DNA of 64,000 nt from Paraglaciecola sp. 20A4 (GTDB lineage: Bacteria > Pseudomonadota > Gammaproteobacteria > Enterobacterales > Alteromonadaceae): positions 1-64,000 of the forward strand of contig NZ_WTPY01000014.1 in assembly GCF_011378905.1 (NCBI RefSeq). The letters run 5' to 3'. Shown piece by piece: positions 8,429 to 18,535 of the stretch. The position numbers and the translations under genes were made by a program. The notes under the pieces are model-generated. The model was not told where the DNA came from. It saw only the letters and a program-made list of their open reading frames with translations, and ran no database searches. Within the stretch, counting starts at the first letter, position 1. Each line of letters opens with the position of its first letter.

Positions 8429-8995
8429 ATGTCACGTTTATCTGCTTTACCCATTGACGCATTACCTGATGATATTTACGCCATTATGACCGCGGGTGAA
8501 AACATCATGGGGTTTACCCCGAACGATGGCTTGATCATGGCGCGATCACCCGAAATGCTCAAAGCATTTTTGGGCTTAGTGCAGTCTATTTATATGCCAA
8601 GTGCGCTGGACAATGATTTAAAAAAGCTATTGGGCTTAATGACTAGCAGCGCAAGTGGATGTCAGTATTGTGAAGCACATACCCAATACGGTGCATTGAA
8701 ACACGGTATTACCGAACAAAAAATAGCGGCGATATGGGAATACCAAACGAGTGACTTATTTAGCCCAGCGGAACGTGAAGGATTAGACTTGGCGCGCAAT
8801 GCAGCACTAGTGCCTAATGCGGTAACCGATGAGCAGTTTGCGCGCTTAAAAACGCATTTCAGTGAAGTGCAAATAGTGGAAATCGTTGGGGTTATCTCGT
8901 TATTTGGTTTTTTAAACCGCTGGAATGCCACGTTTAAAACGGATATTGAAGCAGCACCTGCCCTGGCAAGTGCGAAGTTTACGAGCAATGGATAA
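8429..8995 (+). CDS. AhpD-like / carboxymuconolactone decarboxylase-family protein
   Basis: A 188-residue all-helical protein of the AhpD/CMD family. It carries the redox motif CQYCEAH (Cys78, Cys81, His84) seen in AhpD-type alkylhydroperoxidases; true CMD decarboxylases lack the cysteine pair. A thiol peroxidase or disulfide role is therefore more likely than lactone decarboxylation. It starts 26 bases after the HMG-CoA lyase and is probably in the same operon, perhaps dealing with peroxide made by the FAD oxidase upstream (inference). Confidence 0.75.
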   Translation: MSRLSALPIDALPDDIYAIMTAGENIMGFTPNDGLIMARSPEMLKAFLGLVQSIYMPSALDNDLKKLLGLMTSSASGCQYCEAHTQYGALKHGITEQKIAAIWEYQTSDLFSPAEREGLDLARNAALVPNAVTDEQFARLKTHFSEVQIVEIVGVISLFGFLNRWNATFKTDIEAAPALASAKFTSNG

Positions 8996-9097
8996 CTATT
9001 AAGAGTAATTATTAAAAGAAATAGCGCTTATTAAACGCGTAGTCGTAAAAAGCCTATTAATAAACGCCGCTGTATGACGGTCAAAAATAAGGAGAAT

Positions 9098-9748
9098 ATG
9101 ATGCAATTGATAAATCTCAACCATTCACCGTACGCGACACGAGTGCGCATATTGATCCGCAAAAAGAAGCTGGAAATCGATATGGTTGCACCGACTTTGG
9201 CGTTAAAAACACCTGAGTTTATGGCGGCATATCCACTAGGGAAAATTCCCTTATTAGCGCTAGATGACGGTCAATATCTACCTGAATCAATTGCTATTAT
9301 GGAATATTTGGAAGATGCGTTCCCTGAGCATGCATGTAGACCGAATGAGCCGCTAGCAGCGGCTAAATCACGAGTAATGGCAAGCTTTACCGATACGCAT
9401 TTGGCTCCAGCTTTGTTGCCGTATTTTAAAGCCATGATGCTGCCTGAGTTTACCTTTGATAAAAACGCACAATATGACGTGGTGAGAACAGCTTTAGAAA
9501 AACTCGATCAGTGGCTAAAAGCTAATATCGTGTTAGAAAATCATGCCTTAACCATGGGGGATATTGTTCTGGCCCCTACGTTTTGGTGGGTTGATGTCAC
9601 CGTGGGTTTACACACAAAGAACGACATAACCGAAGGATTCGATTCTCTCAATCAATGGTGGGATTGGGTACGCAGTGATGCTGATGTTCAGCGCGGTATA
9701 AATGAAATGGCCAGCGCATTTGCAGCCTTTCAGAGTCAGCGGTCGTAA
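9098..9748 (+). CDS. Glutathione S-transferase family protein
   Basis: A 216-residue GST. The N-terminal thioredoxin-like domain contains NHSPYATRVRIL (8-19; Ser10 is in the glutathione-activating position), the cis-proline region LGKIPLL and the ESIAIMEYLE glutathione-binding turn; a helical C-terminal domain follows. AAGGAG lies just upstream of the ATGATG pair at 9098, so the in-frame ATG at 9074 is disfavoured. It sits between the AhpD-like gene and the MDR reductase and probably belongs to the same catabolic operon, as an isomerase or conjugating enzyme of unknown substrate. Confidence 0.8.
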   Translation: MMQLINLNHSPYATRVRILIRKKKLEIDMVAPTLALKTPEFMAAYPLGKIPLLALDDGQYLPESIAIMEYLEDAFPEHACRPNEPLAAAKSRVMASFTDTHLAPALLPYFKAMMLPEFTFDKNAQYDVVRTALEKLDQWLKANIVLENHALTMGDIVLAPTFWWVDVTVGLHTKNDITEGFDSLNQWWDWVRSDADVQRGINEMASAFAAFQSQRS

Positions 9749-9788
9749 AGCGGCCTTTATCAAACAGTTCTTAATCGGAAGAGAAAAC

Positions 9789-10781
9789 ATGAAAGAAAAT
9801 ATGCAGGTGCAGCTAGCATCAACGCCAGAATCACAACCTCAGCCAGAGCATTTTACCTTAGTAAAAGGCGCAATGCCGCAAGCGGGTGATAAGCAAGTGC
9901 TATGTGAGACAATGTATTTATCCCTAGATCCCTACATGCGCAGTCAGATTGCTGGCCGCCATATGTCGGGTTCGGTTAATCCTGGCGATGTAATGCGCGG
10001 TGAAACCGTGAGTAAAGTTATTGAGTCTAATCACCCGGATTTTAAGGTTGGGGATATTGTGCGTTGTTTCGGCGGTTGGCAAAATTACTCAGTGCATGAC
10101 GGTGACACGATCTTTAAAGTTGAAAAAGAAATCGACAACCCTTCTTATGCATTATCCGCATTAGGTATGCCAGGGTTAACGGCTTATGCGGGAATGGTTT
10201 GGCAAGCCCAGCCTAAAGCCGGTGATGTTGTGGTCATTCCAGCTGCCATCGGTGGTGTAGGCTCAGTGGCGGGCCAGTTGGCAAAAATATACGGCTGCAC
10301 CGTTATTGGTATCGCAGGTTCTGATGAAAAGTGTGATTATGCCGTAAATAATCTGGGTTACGATGCCTGTATTAATCGTAAAAAGGGCGATTTAGGTGAG
10401 CAGCTTGATAAACTTTGCCCTAACGGTATTGATATCTTTTTTGATTTAGTGGGCGGCGATATGCTTCATACTGTTTCAGAGCGTTTAGCCATTGGCGCCC
10501 GAGTGATATTGTGCGGTCTAATGGCAGACTACAATAAAACAACTCGTAGCATGGGGCCACCGCCTGCGATGTGGATCAAAGCGCGAGCAATTGTTTATGG
10601 CCTAGTGGTTTATGACTTTGAGCCACGCCGAGACGAGTTTGTGGATGCGTGCTTAGGTTATATTAGAGAAGGTAAACTTATTGTACGTGAAGATATTGCA
10701 CAAGGCTTGGCCGCCGCACCAGATGCATTCTGCCGCTTGATGCGAGGCGAGAATATGGGTAAAGCCGTGGTGAAAATTTAA
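9789..10781 (+). CDS. NADP-dependent oxidoreductase (MDR, leukotriene B4 dehydrogenase/CurA-like)
   Basis: A 330-residue zinc-free medium-chain reductase of the CurA/LTB4DH type, which reduces carbon-carbon double bonds of enones using NADPH. The family signature MYLSLDPYMR is at 42-51, and the nucleotide-binding GGVGSVAGQLAKIYG at 155-169. The start at 9789 follows AAGAGAAAAC; an upstream in-frame ATG at 9702 would lie inside the GST gene. It is the last gene of the HMG-CoA lyase operon. Confidence 0.85.
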   Translation: MKENMQVQLASTPESQPQPEHFTLVKGAMPQAGDKQVLCETMYLSLDPYMRSQIAGRHMSGSVNPGDVMRGETVSKVIESNHPDFKVGDIVRCFGGWQNYSVHDGDTIFKVEKEIDNPSYALSALGMPGLTAYAGMVWQAQPKAGDVVVIPAAIGGVGSVAGQLAKIYGCTVIGIAGSDEKCDYAVNNLGYDACINRKKGDLGEQLDKLCPNGIDIFFDLVGGDMLHTVSERLAIGARVILCGLMADYNKTTRSMGPPPAMWIKARAIVYGLVVYDFEPRRDEFVDACLGYIREGKLIVREDIAQGLAAAPDAFCRLMRGENMGKAVVKI

Positions 10782-10861
10782 ATAAAAATTACGCAACATA
10801 TTACGCGTTATTAGAATTGGTTGGGCTCTAAATAAGTAATTTTGAGTTCTAATCAATTCAC

Positions 10862-12940
10862 CTAAGTCTGCCAAATACCCAAAACGGTTTTTTTGATATC
10901 AATAATAGCTAACGTAGCCGTTGCTTTTTCTTTTTCGTTAAGCTCTCGTCTAGGGTAGTGGGACGTTTGTAATAATTGCAAAATTGATTCTGTTAAAAAT
11001 CTGCTTTTTGCTCCATAAACATGCCGATCCCCATGTCGCTGCTGCTCTGGCACCCAATACTTCATCGGTTGAATAAGATGAAGTTCGTCTTTTGCGCGGG
11101 TAATAGCAACGTTTAGCAACCGTCTTTCTTCTTCCAAACTACGTTTATCGCCTGCGGCGTATTCATTAGGAAAGTTGCCATCAGCGACATTTAACACATA
11201 CACATTATTCCATTCTTGGCCTTTCGCACTGTGTACCGTTGACAGGGTAAGAAAATCATCATCAATTAAAGGTCGTCCAGCAAGATCTCCTGTTGCTTGA
11301 GGTGGGTCTAAAGTGAGCTCAGTTAAAAAACGCTCTCTTGATGGAAATTGTTGTGATATTTGTGCCATCTGTTCAATATCACCAAAACGGACAAAGTGGT
11401 CATCATAATTAATTTCTAACAATGCTTTATAAACCTGAACCACGGCATTCACTTGCTCTGACCAAACAATTTCGTTGTTATGAATAGCACTAACCACTTT
11501 GATCAAATCCTGAAATAACGACTTTGCAACGTGAGGCATAGGATAATCCATCAGCTCGTTTAATACGTATTGTTTGACCTTAAGAGTGTGAATGACTTTT
11601 TCCGCTATTTTAGGCCCGACACTGGGCAATAGTTTCAACAGCCTAAACGCTGATATTTTATGTTTTGGGTTATCCGCCCAGCGTATTATCGACAGCAAAT
11701 CTTTCACATGGGCAGCTTCTAAAAATTTAAGGCCGCCGTGTTTTACATAGGGGATATTTCGCCGAGTCAGTTCTAATTCCAATCGGTCGCTGTGATAACT
11801 TGACCTAAATAAAATGGCTTGTTGTTTTAATTCGATACCTTGTTCACGTGCAGCCAAAACCTTTTCGACAATATATTGGGCTTGCTTCGTGTCATCTTCA
11901 ACAGAGACTAGTTTAGGTTTTGTACCTAATTTTCGCTCACTGAATAATTCTACTTTGTAACCTTCTGATCCTTCGCCGAGCAACGCATTTGATAAATCCA
12001 AAATACCTTGGTGAGATCGATAATTTTGAGTTAATGAAATTACCCGTGCGGGAGGATTAAACTGCTGAGGAAACGTTAATATATTATCTACATTGGCGGC
12101 TCTAAAAGAATATATAGACTGGGCATCGTCACCGACCACGGTCAATCCCTCACCAGTAGGAAAGAATCCCATCAAAATGCCAGCTTGTAACACATTGGTA
12201 TCTTGGTATTCATCGACCAATATATAATCAAACTGTTCACGTACATGTTGCGCAATTTCAGGTACTTGGGCCATGTGATAGCAGTATAAAAGAAGGTCAT
12301 CATAATCTAGGCACACTTGTTCCATTTTTGCTCTAGCGTAGGCAGCAAATAGCATTTTTAACTCTTGATGCCAATCCCTACAATAAGGAAAGTGTGCGTC
12401 AAGAATATCTTCTATCGTTTGCTGGCTATTAACACAGCGAGAGTATATATCGAGGCAGGTTTTCTTTTTCGGAAAGCGATTTACGCTAGATGTGAAATTC
12501 AGTTCATGACGAATAACATCAATCATGTCAGCGCTGTCATTTCGATCCATGACCGTAAAGTCGCTTTCCAGACCTATGGCAGTTGCATGCTCCCTAAGCA
12601 AGCGGGCTGCAATAGAGTGGAAGGTTCCCATCCATGTTATTTTACTAGGTTGATAGCGGTTTTTGTCTTTGGCGCTTTTTTTATGTCGTTGTTGTTCGAT
12701 GATTCGATTTGCTCGTAAAGATAATTCGCCCGCAGCACGACGAGCAAACGTCATTAGCAATATTCGGTCGGGGGATTCGCCATTTAAGATAAGCTGCGCC
12801 GTTTTATGTGCAAGCGTATTGGTTTTACCTGTTCCTGCACCGGCAATAATGAGTAAGGGGGACTTATTGAGCATGCCATTAGCGTCTGTACATTCAACTG
12901 CTTTTTGTTGTTGTATATTTAGCAACATTGTATCGAGCAT
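10862..12940 (-). CDS. UvrD/Rep-type ATP-dependent DNA helicase
   Basis: A 692-residue superfamily 1A 3'-5' helicase. Walker A is IAGAGTGKTNTLAHK (32-46), motif II is VDEYQDTN, motif III GDDAQSIYSFR, motif IV region QNYRSH, and motif V STVHSAKGQEW, with NVAITRAKDELHL near the C-terminus. The order and size fit Rep/PcrA/UvrD, although it is shorter at the C-terminus than UvrD, so it is probably an accessory paralogue in repair or replication. It converges on the MDR reductase operon, with an 80-base spacer containing an imperfect hairpin. Confidence 0.85.
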   Translation of the reverse strand: MLDTMLLNIQQQKAVECTDANGMLNKSPLLIIAGAGTGKTNTLAHKTAQLILNGESPDRILLMTFARRAAGELSLRANRIIEQQRHKKSAKDKNRYQPSKITWMGTFHSIAARLLREHATAIGLESDFTVMDRNDSADMIDVIRHELNFTSSVNRFPKKKTCLDIYSRCVNSQQTIEDILDAHFPYCRDWHQELKMLFAAYARAKMEQVCLDYDDLLLYCYHMAQVPEIAQHVREQFDYILVDEYQDTNVLQAGILMGFFPTGEGLTVVGDDAQSIYSFRAANVDNILTFPQQFNPPARVISLTQNYRSHQGILDLSNALLGEGSEGYKVELFSERKLGTKPKLVSVEDDTKQAQYIVEKVLAAREQGIELKQQAILFRSSYHSDRLELELTRRNIPYVKHGGLKFLEAAHVKDLLSIIRWADNPKHKISAFRLLKLLPSVGPKIAEKVIHTLKVKQYVLNELMDYPMPHVAKSLFQDLIKVVSAIHNNEIVWSEQVNAVVQVYKALLEINYDDHFVRFGDIEQMAQISQQFPSRERFLTELTLDPPQATGDLAGRPLIDDDFLTLSTVHSAKGQEWNNVYVLNVADGNFPNEYAAGDKRSLEEERRLLNVAITRAKDELHLIQPMKYWVPEQQRHGDRHVYGAKSRFLTESILQLLQTSHYPRRELNEKEKATATLAIIDIKKTVLGIWQT

Positions 12941-13092
12941 TCTCTTACCTAATCATATTGTTCTTATTAGGCAATATAATTGATTTCTTTTTAACTGTAT
13001 ATAAAGCCAGTCATTAAGTGGTGTGATAATGATCCGCTTCTCGCTAAATCAACTCGGTATTCTAAAATAAGTGGGGCGTGTTGATGCGCTAG

Positions 13093-13483
13093 GCTGATTA
13101 TAAAGACGGTCTTGTCTTTAGGTTTTTAGCCACATATTTACTCAGCGTAGCCTTATGACCAAATCAACGATATTACCTATCAACGCAATTTTAATGATGC
13201 TAACGCCGTTATTAACAAATCTGAAATTTTTAAAGCACTTAAAACTAAGTGACTAGCATGGGACTCAATTTCCGACTAATAATAACTCCATAACAGACAG
13301 TAGAACGTGGATCCTATTTTAGCGTTGGGCTGGACAGTGACTGGTCAGTGACTGGACAGTAGACATTATGCAATAACGCAACGTTGAACATTTGCCGAGA
13401 TTGCTCAAGTTTATATGAAAATTCGCGCTAACAACGCCATCAAACCAACGGGTAAAGGTTACTTTTTTGACTGCACACAATAA
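13093..13483 (+). pseudogene. Degraded coding remnant, identity unknown
   Basis: The 740-base stretch between the helicase and the EamA exporter has no intact gene but keeps protein-like segments on the plus strand. One is ADYKDGLVFRFLATYLLSVAL (13093-13155). A second, in the +1 frame, contains NDITYQRNFNDANAVINK (about 13169-13222) and stops at 13250. A third, in the same frame as the second, contains AQVYMKIRANNAIKPTGK and stops at 13481. Stops and a tandem 11-base repeat (13332-13364) interrupt the middle. This pattern suggests a decayed gene; the family was not recognised. Confidence 0.35.
13332..13364. repeat. Three tandem copies of an 11-base unit
   Basis: GGACAGTGACT, GGTCAGTGACT and GGACAGTAGAC follow one another directly. 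The repeat lies inside the degraded remnant and probably arose by replication slippage after the gene lost function. Confidence 0.7.
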
Positions 13484-13680
13484 TTAAAACCGACTTGATG
13501 ACAGGCTAATAATACATTCAGCGATTGCTCGTGTTCTAAACTGCTGAAGAGTTTTTAATCGTTTTTATAAAATAAAATCGACCACTAGGAGAACAGAGTA
13601 CTGGCATATAAAGTTGCAATCCCGTTTGGCCTTATCAACACACGAACCGTTATATATTTTTAGTTTGCAACGACTGAAGG

Positions 13681-14571
13681 TTAACCCTTTACCGAGCTAT
13701 TGTCAGTGTTAACAAGCAATAGCGCAGCTAACTTACGTTTTTCAATATACTGGCCTAACGAAGCACCAGCAATAATCATAATTAAGGTAATAAGGTTGAC
13801 AGGTTTTAACACGACTTCAGGGATAAATATTGCCATCCAAACGACTGATAGCAAGGGGGCTAAATAAGCCAGCGCACCAATGACTCGGGTGTCTCCATGA
13901 CGAATAGCATAATCCCACGTATAAAAACTTAACCCCATTGGCCCAAGGCCGAGTAAACCAATAACAATCAGGTCGCTACTTGAAGGAATAACGGCTTGAA
14001 TGTCTGCCGTTAACGCATAGCTACTTAACGCAAGAATACCTGATATCAAACAAAACCCAGCGACTGCTGACATTGGCATATTGGTGTAACGGCGGTTAGA
14101 CAGCGTATAAAATGCCCATAATAATGCTGCGATAAAAGCTTCACTATAGCCAAAAATATCTGCAGCATTAATGGTGATAGATTCTTGAGATAGCGTTAAT
14201 AAAACGCCAGTAAAACCCAAAATAGCACCAACAATATGACCGATATTAAGACGTGATTGGGTAAAAAAAGGTGTGCCCAGCACAATAAAAAGTGGCCAAA
14301 GGTACTGGATCATATTAACGCTCATTGCTGGTGAGCGGCTAAACGCATCAAAGAGTAAAAAATGGTATCCGAACATACCAATAACCGCACTTAGCCAAAC
14401 CTTCTTGGGTAACCTCCATTGCCGCCAATATCTCAGCCCAGGTAATGAAGCGAAAATAAGGACTAACCCCACTGATAGTAAAGACGGAATATGCGTTATC
14501 GTGACGGTTAAGACCGCCAAAGATGACCACATGATGATGGTCAATAATGCACTAACGTACGCTTTATTCAT
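13681..14571 (-). CDS. EamA-family (DMT) transporter, YddG-like
   Basis: A 296-residue inner-membrane protein with about ten hydrophobic helices arranged as two EamA repeats, as in drug/metabolite transporters. The region WPLFIVLGTPFFTQ and the helix pattern recall the aromatic amino-acid exporter YddG, but substrate cannot be assigned. It is a single gene on the minus strand with about 300 bases of AT-rich upstream sequence. The stop codon is followed by non-coding, partly decayed DNA. Confidence 0.8.
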   Translation of the reverse strand: MNKAYVSALLTIIMWSSLAVLTVTITHIPSLLSVGLVLIFASLPGLRYWRQWRLPKKVWLSAVIGMFGYHFLLFDAFSRSPAMSVNMIQYLWPLFIVLGTPFFTQSRLNIGHIVGAILGFTGVLLTLSQESITINAADIFGYSEAFIAALLWAFYTLSNRRYTNMPMSAVAGFCLISGILALSSYALTADIQAVIPSSSDLIVIGLLGLGPMGLSFYTWDYAIRHGDTRVIGALAYLAPLLSVVWMAIFIPEVVLKPVNLITLIMIIAGASLGQYIEKRKLAALLLVNTDNSSVKG

Positions 14572-14899
14572 TTTCTACTCAAAATTATTGTTAGCTGTAA
14601 ATGGTTGATTAATATATTTTATATTAGGCAATATGTTCATCAAGTGTACTTTAAGTATGTTGGATCCAGATTGCCGGTAATTAATGTGAAAGGGTTATAA
14701 ACTTCCAGGCTAAATCATATCGCGTATCTTCGTATTTAACACTTGTTGAGTAGGAGTGACGCCGCTGAATTGGCTCTTAATCGTAAAATAAAGCATTTGG
14801 TAAAAAATGTATTCAATCTAATGGTAGTCAAATCGGCAATTTTTATGGAACAGGTGTATTCTTATTATATTGGTCGCTTTGAATAGTGATGCCCAACTA

Positions 14900-15190
14900 A
14901 TGTTAAAACGTATATTTAGAACGCTTATTATCGTCACACCGCTTCTTTCATTTGACGCTATGTCAGGCGGTAAACCAATATGCTATCGGTTTGCTTGTGC
15001 CACATTCTCGATAAATAGCTACGGGATCACGGAAGTGATTTTTACTTCTCGGACAAAACAAGAGCTAAATTGCTGGGTTAAAGTGCAAGCCGCCCCGGTT
15101 AAATTTAAGCTAAAAAGCACATCGCGCATTTTCAGTGCGGGATATGGATTTTCATCTTCTCAATTTCTATGGCGTTGTGATTTGCCCTAA
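14900..15190 (+). CDS. Possible small secreted protein (hypothetical)
   Basis: An open frame of 96 codons from ATG 14900 (a TTG at 14870 would add ten). It begins with basic residues and a hydrophobic stretch (MLKRIFRTLIIVTPLLSF), as in a signal peptide, and has four cysteines. No convincing ribosome site was seen and no family was recognised. It is the only sizeable open frame in the 709-base gap between the EamA transporter and the GST, so it may be chance. Confidence 0.3.
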   Translation: MLKRIFRTLIIVTPLLSFDAMSGGKPICYRFACATFSINSYGITEVIFTSRTKQELNCWVKVQAAPVKFKLKSTSRIFSAGYGFSSSQFLWRCDLP

Positions 15191-15280
15191 CGTTTGACGA
15201 CTAACGACTAACGCCTAACAATTAATATTACTTACGCGCTAAGGCGCATAATCTAGCCAATATACTGCCAACGACCGTCA

Positions 15281-15982
15281 CTAGATATCGCCAAATGTTA
15301 CCACCGTCTGTTCGGGCGACCATAATGGGTATTTAGCCATAACTTTGGTAAACATCGGACTTTGTAAATACTGGTTAAGCCAACGCTTTACGTTTGGATA
15401 AGGTGACTGCAAATACCACTGCCGCTCAATTCTGGCGAATTGTCGAATAAATGGCAACAGCGCTAAATCTGCCAAACTTTCATCATTATCAAGCAAATAT
15501 GCATGCTCACTTAGGCGTTGCTCTAGATTTTGAATATAAACTTCGCATGCTTGTCGGCAGTCTTCCAAATTAGTTTCATGATAGCGCTTAGCGCACTTAT
15601 ACGCTTCTAAGCACGTTTTAAACTCATGGTCGAATAAGTCAATTAAGCTCAACATATCAACTAGTTTTGCTGGTGGCTCAATGTCGATTTTACCTAGCTG
15701 CGTACTTAAGGCTGCTGCGCGCAGCAAGTTTAACGGATCACGTTTGCCTAGCACCCAAAGCATAATATTGAGACTCTCATCAATGACTTCGCAACCATTT
15801 ATATTCGAATCAAGCACCAAAACAGGCACGGTTCCTTTAGGTGATGCAGCAAGCATTTCTGCTGGCTTATTTTTGAGTACGATGTCTCGAAGCTCAACAG
15901 GTAATTTAGATTTATAGATAGCCAACCGCGCTCTCATCGCATAAGGGCAATTTCGTAAAGAGTATAGAATAGGTAAGGTCAT
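15281..15982 (-). CDS. Glutathione S-transferase family protein with CPYA motif
   Basis: A 233-residue protein of the GST superfamily. The N-terminal glutaredoxin-like domain holds the active-site motif NCPYAMRAR (9-17), then the cis-Pro segment KGTVPVL and the DESLNIMLW turn, followed by a helical domain. CPxx-type members act as thiol transferases or dehydroascorbate reductases. The start at 15982 (MTLPILYS...) matches the usual beginning of the fold; an in-frame ATG at 16036 would add 18 residues and also lacks a clear ribosome site. It is divergent from the U32 peptidase gene. Confidence 0.75.
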   Translation of the reverse strand: MTLPILYSLRNCPYAMRARLAIYKSKLPVELRDIVLKNKPAEMLAASPKGTVPVLVLDSNINGCEVIDESLNIMLWVLGKRDPLNLLRAAALSTQLGKIDIEPPAKLVDMLSLIDLFDHEFKTCLEAYKCAKRYHETNLEDCRQACEVYIQNLEQRLSEHAYLLDNDESLADLALLPFIRQFARIERQWYLQSPYPNVKRWLNQYLQSPMFTKVMAKYPLWSPEQTVVTFGDI

Positions 15983-16149
15983 CGAATGGTATTCGCCTTG
16001 GTCTTGTTCATATTTAACATAGGGCCTGTTGTCCATTGCTGTATGGGCAGATTTTAGCGGTATTCAGAGAGGGATTATACGGGTAAAATGCCCCGCTCAA
16101 ATAATCTCGAACGATTACCGATACAGTCCTTGGCAATTAAGTTGAATAA

Positions 16150-18468
16150 ATGAACTCTGAAATTGAATTATTAGCACCTGGCGGCGATGTTGACGCGATA
16201 AAAGCGGCCATCATCGCGGGCGCTGACGCAGTATATTGCGGCTTAGATACCTTTAACGCCCGTAACCGCGCGTCTAATCTCTCCTTTGAGGAGCTTGTTG
16301 GCGTCATTCGTTTAGCGCATGAATATCAATGCCAAATATTCTTAACGCTAAATATAGTGATTTTAGAACGTGAATTTAAATCTTTAAGCAAACTGTTGAC
16401 TAAACTGAGCAATACCACGCTAGACGGCGTTATCGTGCAGGATATCGGTATGTTTTACATTTTGCGAAAGTATTTCCCTACACTTGATATTCACGCGTCG
16501 ACCCAACTAACTACACATAACGTTGGACAAATTCCGTTTCTTAAGCAGCTTGGGGCGTCGCGGGTTAATTTATCTCGTGAATTAAACTTAAATGAAATCA
16601 CAGATATGGCCGCAACTGGCCATCAGCATGATGTACTAACGGAAGTCTTCGTACATGGTTCACTATGTGTCGCATTTTCAGGGTTATGTTACTCCACATC
16701 CGCCAGTGTAGGTAACTCAGGTAATCGAGGACGTTGCAGTCAAGCGTGCCGTGAAGAATATGAAACAACGCCGTCAGGCAATAACTTTCCATTAAATATA
16801 AAAGACAATTCTGCCTTTTTCGATTTACCGGCATTAATTAATGCTGGCGTGCATTCGTTTAAAATTGAAGGGCGGATTAAAGGCGCGAGTTATGTGCACA
16901 CCGTTGTTGATAGCTTTCGAAAACAAATAGATGGTTTTATCACTACGGGTAAGTTAACCCAAGACGGTGAGCGGTTATACAAGGTATTTAACCGAGATTT
17001 TTCCAATGCGTTTTTACGTGGTGACTTAAACCAGTCAATGTTTATTGAAAACCCACGAGATAACTCAAAAAACCATGCCATTGAGGCAAGCAATGCGATT
17101 TCGGTTGTGCAAATTCATAAGGTTGAGCAAAACTTAAACCTCGAAAAAGATCAGATTACTGCCTCGGTCTTTCAAAAAATTAAGCATTTGAGCATTGATA
17201 AGCTGACTCTTAACCTCGTTTTTTCTGGCGAAGAAGGGGGGCCGTTGACCGTTACCGTAACCACACTAGCAGCGTCGACCCTATCATCTATATCACCAGC
17301 CACGACGAATACCTATGTGCTGCAATCCGATGATGTGCTAACGAAAAATGACAAAGCACCGCTTGATCACGCTACCATCAATAAGCGCTTCAGAAGTTTA
17401 GACAACGCGGCATACATTTTGACGTCCCTAGATACTGCCCAATTAGCTGATAATGTTAGCATGCCATTTAAGGCGCTAACCTTACTTAAGAATGAAGTTG
17501 CACGGGTGTTAAATAGTGGTCAAAAAGTGCTGCCAGAAGTCCTACTACCCACATTGGACCGCCACGCAAAATTACCGCCAAAAAAAGCCAAGACTCGGGC
17601 TGACTTATCGTTGCTAATTTGTGACGAAGCCGACGTGAGTTTAGCTGATGTCACGGACGCCGATATTTACTTTAAGTTGCCAGATGCATACAAGCGTGGC
17701 TGTACTAAATACGTGAAATTTTTGCTTGATAACCCACGATTAATCCCTTGGTTTCCGTCAGTATTAATTGGCAAAGATTATGATGTAGCGCTTAATATTT
17801 TACAGCAGGTAAAACCAGCGCTTATCGTGACTAACAACACAGGTATTGCTTATAGAGCCTACGAACTCGGTATAAAGTGGATTGCTGGGCCGTTTTTAAA
17901 CACTACCAATAGTTATGCATTGCTTGCGATGCAAGACGGATTTAATTGTAGTGGCGCGTTTATTTCTAATGAAATTAATAAGCAGCAAATCAGCAGTATC
18001 GCTCGGCCAAAGAATTTTAAAATGCTGTACAGCATTTATCACCCGATTTTATTGATGGCAAGCAGACAATGCTTTTTTCAACAAAGTGTTGGTTGTGAAA
18101 AACCCCGTATAGACAATGGGTGTATGCTTTCTTGTGACAAATCTACTAGCATCACTAACTTAAAAGGTGATTCGTTTGCCATTGATAAACAAAAAGCTGG
18201 TTACCCTAGTATCTATAACCAAGATCAGTTCTTAAATACTGAAATCATTGACGATCTGGCTGATTTGTTTGATGAATTTATGATTGATTTAACTAATATC
18301 GGCGCTGGCGATAAAGAATCTCCTGATAAGGCGCAACTTATTGGGCAGTTTGAACAGCTCCTTAGTAGCGACTCGGCCAAGGGGAATGATATCAGTGTAG
18401 TGATTAATCATTCACTTAAGACCATGGTGCCAGAGTCCACTAATATTCAGTACCACAATGGTTTGTAG
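16150..18468 (+). CDS. U32-family peptidase, RlhA-like
   Basis: A 772-residue protein beginning with the U32 fold (ELLAPGGDVDAIKAAIIAGADAVY, about residues 5-28, split here by positions), with the family signature EVFVHGSLCVAFSGLCY near 165-181 and the cysteine-rich GRCSQACREEYE that follows. Further cysteines lie in the C-terminal domain. RlhA and relatives hydroxylate 23S rRNA or tRNA together with iron-sulfur chemistry; the family name peptidase is historical. It is longer than RlhA (about 650) because of an extended C-terminal part, so exact function is uncertain. It appears to be a single-gene unit. Confidence 0.75.
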   Translation: MNSEIELLAPGGDVDAIKAAIIAGADAVYCGLDTFNARNRASNLSFEELVGVIRLAHEYQCQIFLTLNIVILEREFKSLSKLLTKLSNTTLDGVIVQDIGMFYILRKYFPTLDIHASTQLTTHNVGQIPFLKQLGASRVNLSRELNLNEITDMAATGHQHDVLTEVFVHGSLCVAFSGLCYSTSASVGNSGNRGRCSQACREEYETTPSGNNFPLNIKDNSAFFDLPALINAGVHSFKIEGRIKGASYVHTVVDSFRKQIDGFITTGKLTQDGERLYKVFNRDFSNAFLRGDLNQSMFIENPRDNSKNHAIEASNAISVVQIHKVEQNLNLEKDQITASVFQKIKHLSIDKLTLNLVFSGEEGGPLTVTVTTLAASTLSSISPATTNTYVLQSDDVLTKNDKAPLDHATINKRFRSLDNAAYILTSLDTAQLADNVSMPFKALTLLKNEVARVLNSGQKVLPEVLLPTLDRHAKLPPKKAKTRADLSLLICDEADVSLADVTDADIYFKLPDAYKRGCTKYVKFLLDNPRLIPWFPSVLIGKDYDVALNILQQVKPALIVTNNTGIAYRAYELGIKWIAGPFLNTTNSYALLAMQDGFNCSGAFISNEINKQQISSIARPKNFKMLYSIYHPILLMASRQCFFQQSVGCEKPRIDNGCMLSCDKSTSITNLKGDSFAIDKQKAGYPSIYNQDQFLNTEIIDDLADLFDEFMIDLTNIGAGDKESPDKAQLIGQFEQLLSSDSAKGNDISVVINHSLKTMVPESTNIQYHNGL

Positions 18469-18535
18469 AGCATAGTTTTAAAGCACGCATTGTAATAACC
18501 GGAGGGTAAACGCCTCCGGTAAACCGATTTAACCG

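Noticed and set aside
10800-10861. Hairpin between the MDR reductase and the helicase gene
   Set aside because: The inverted repeat is imperfect with several mismatches, so it is not listed as a terminator.
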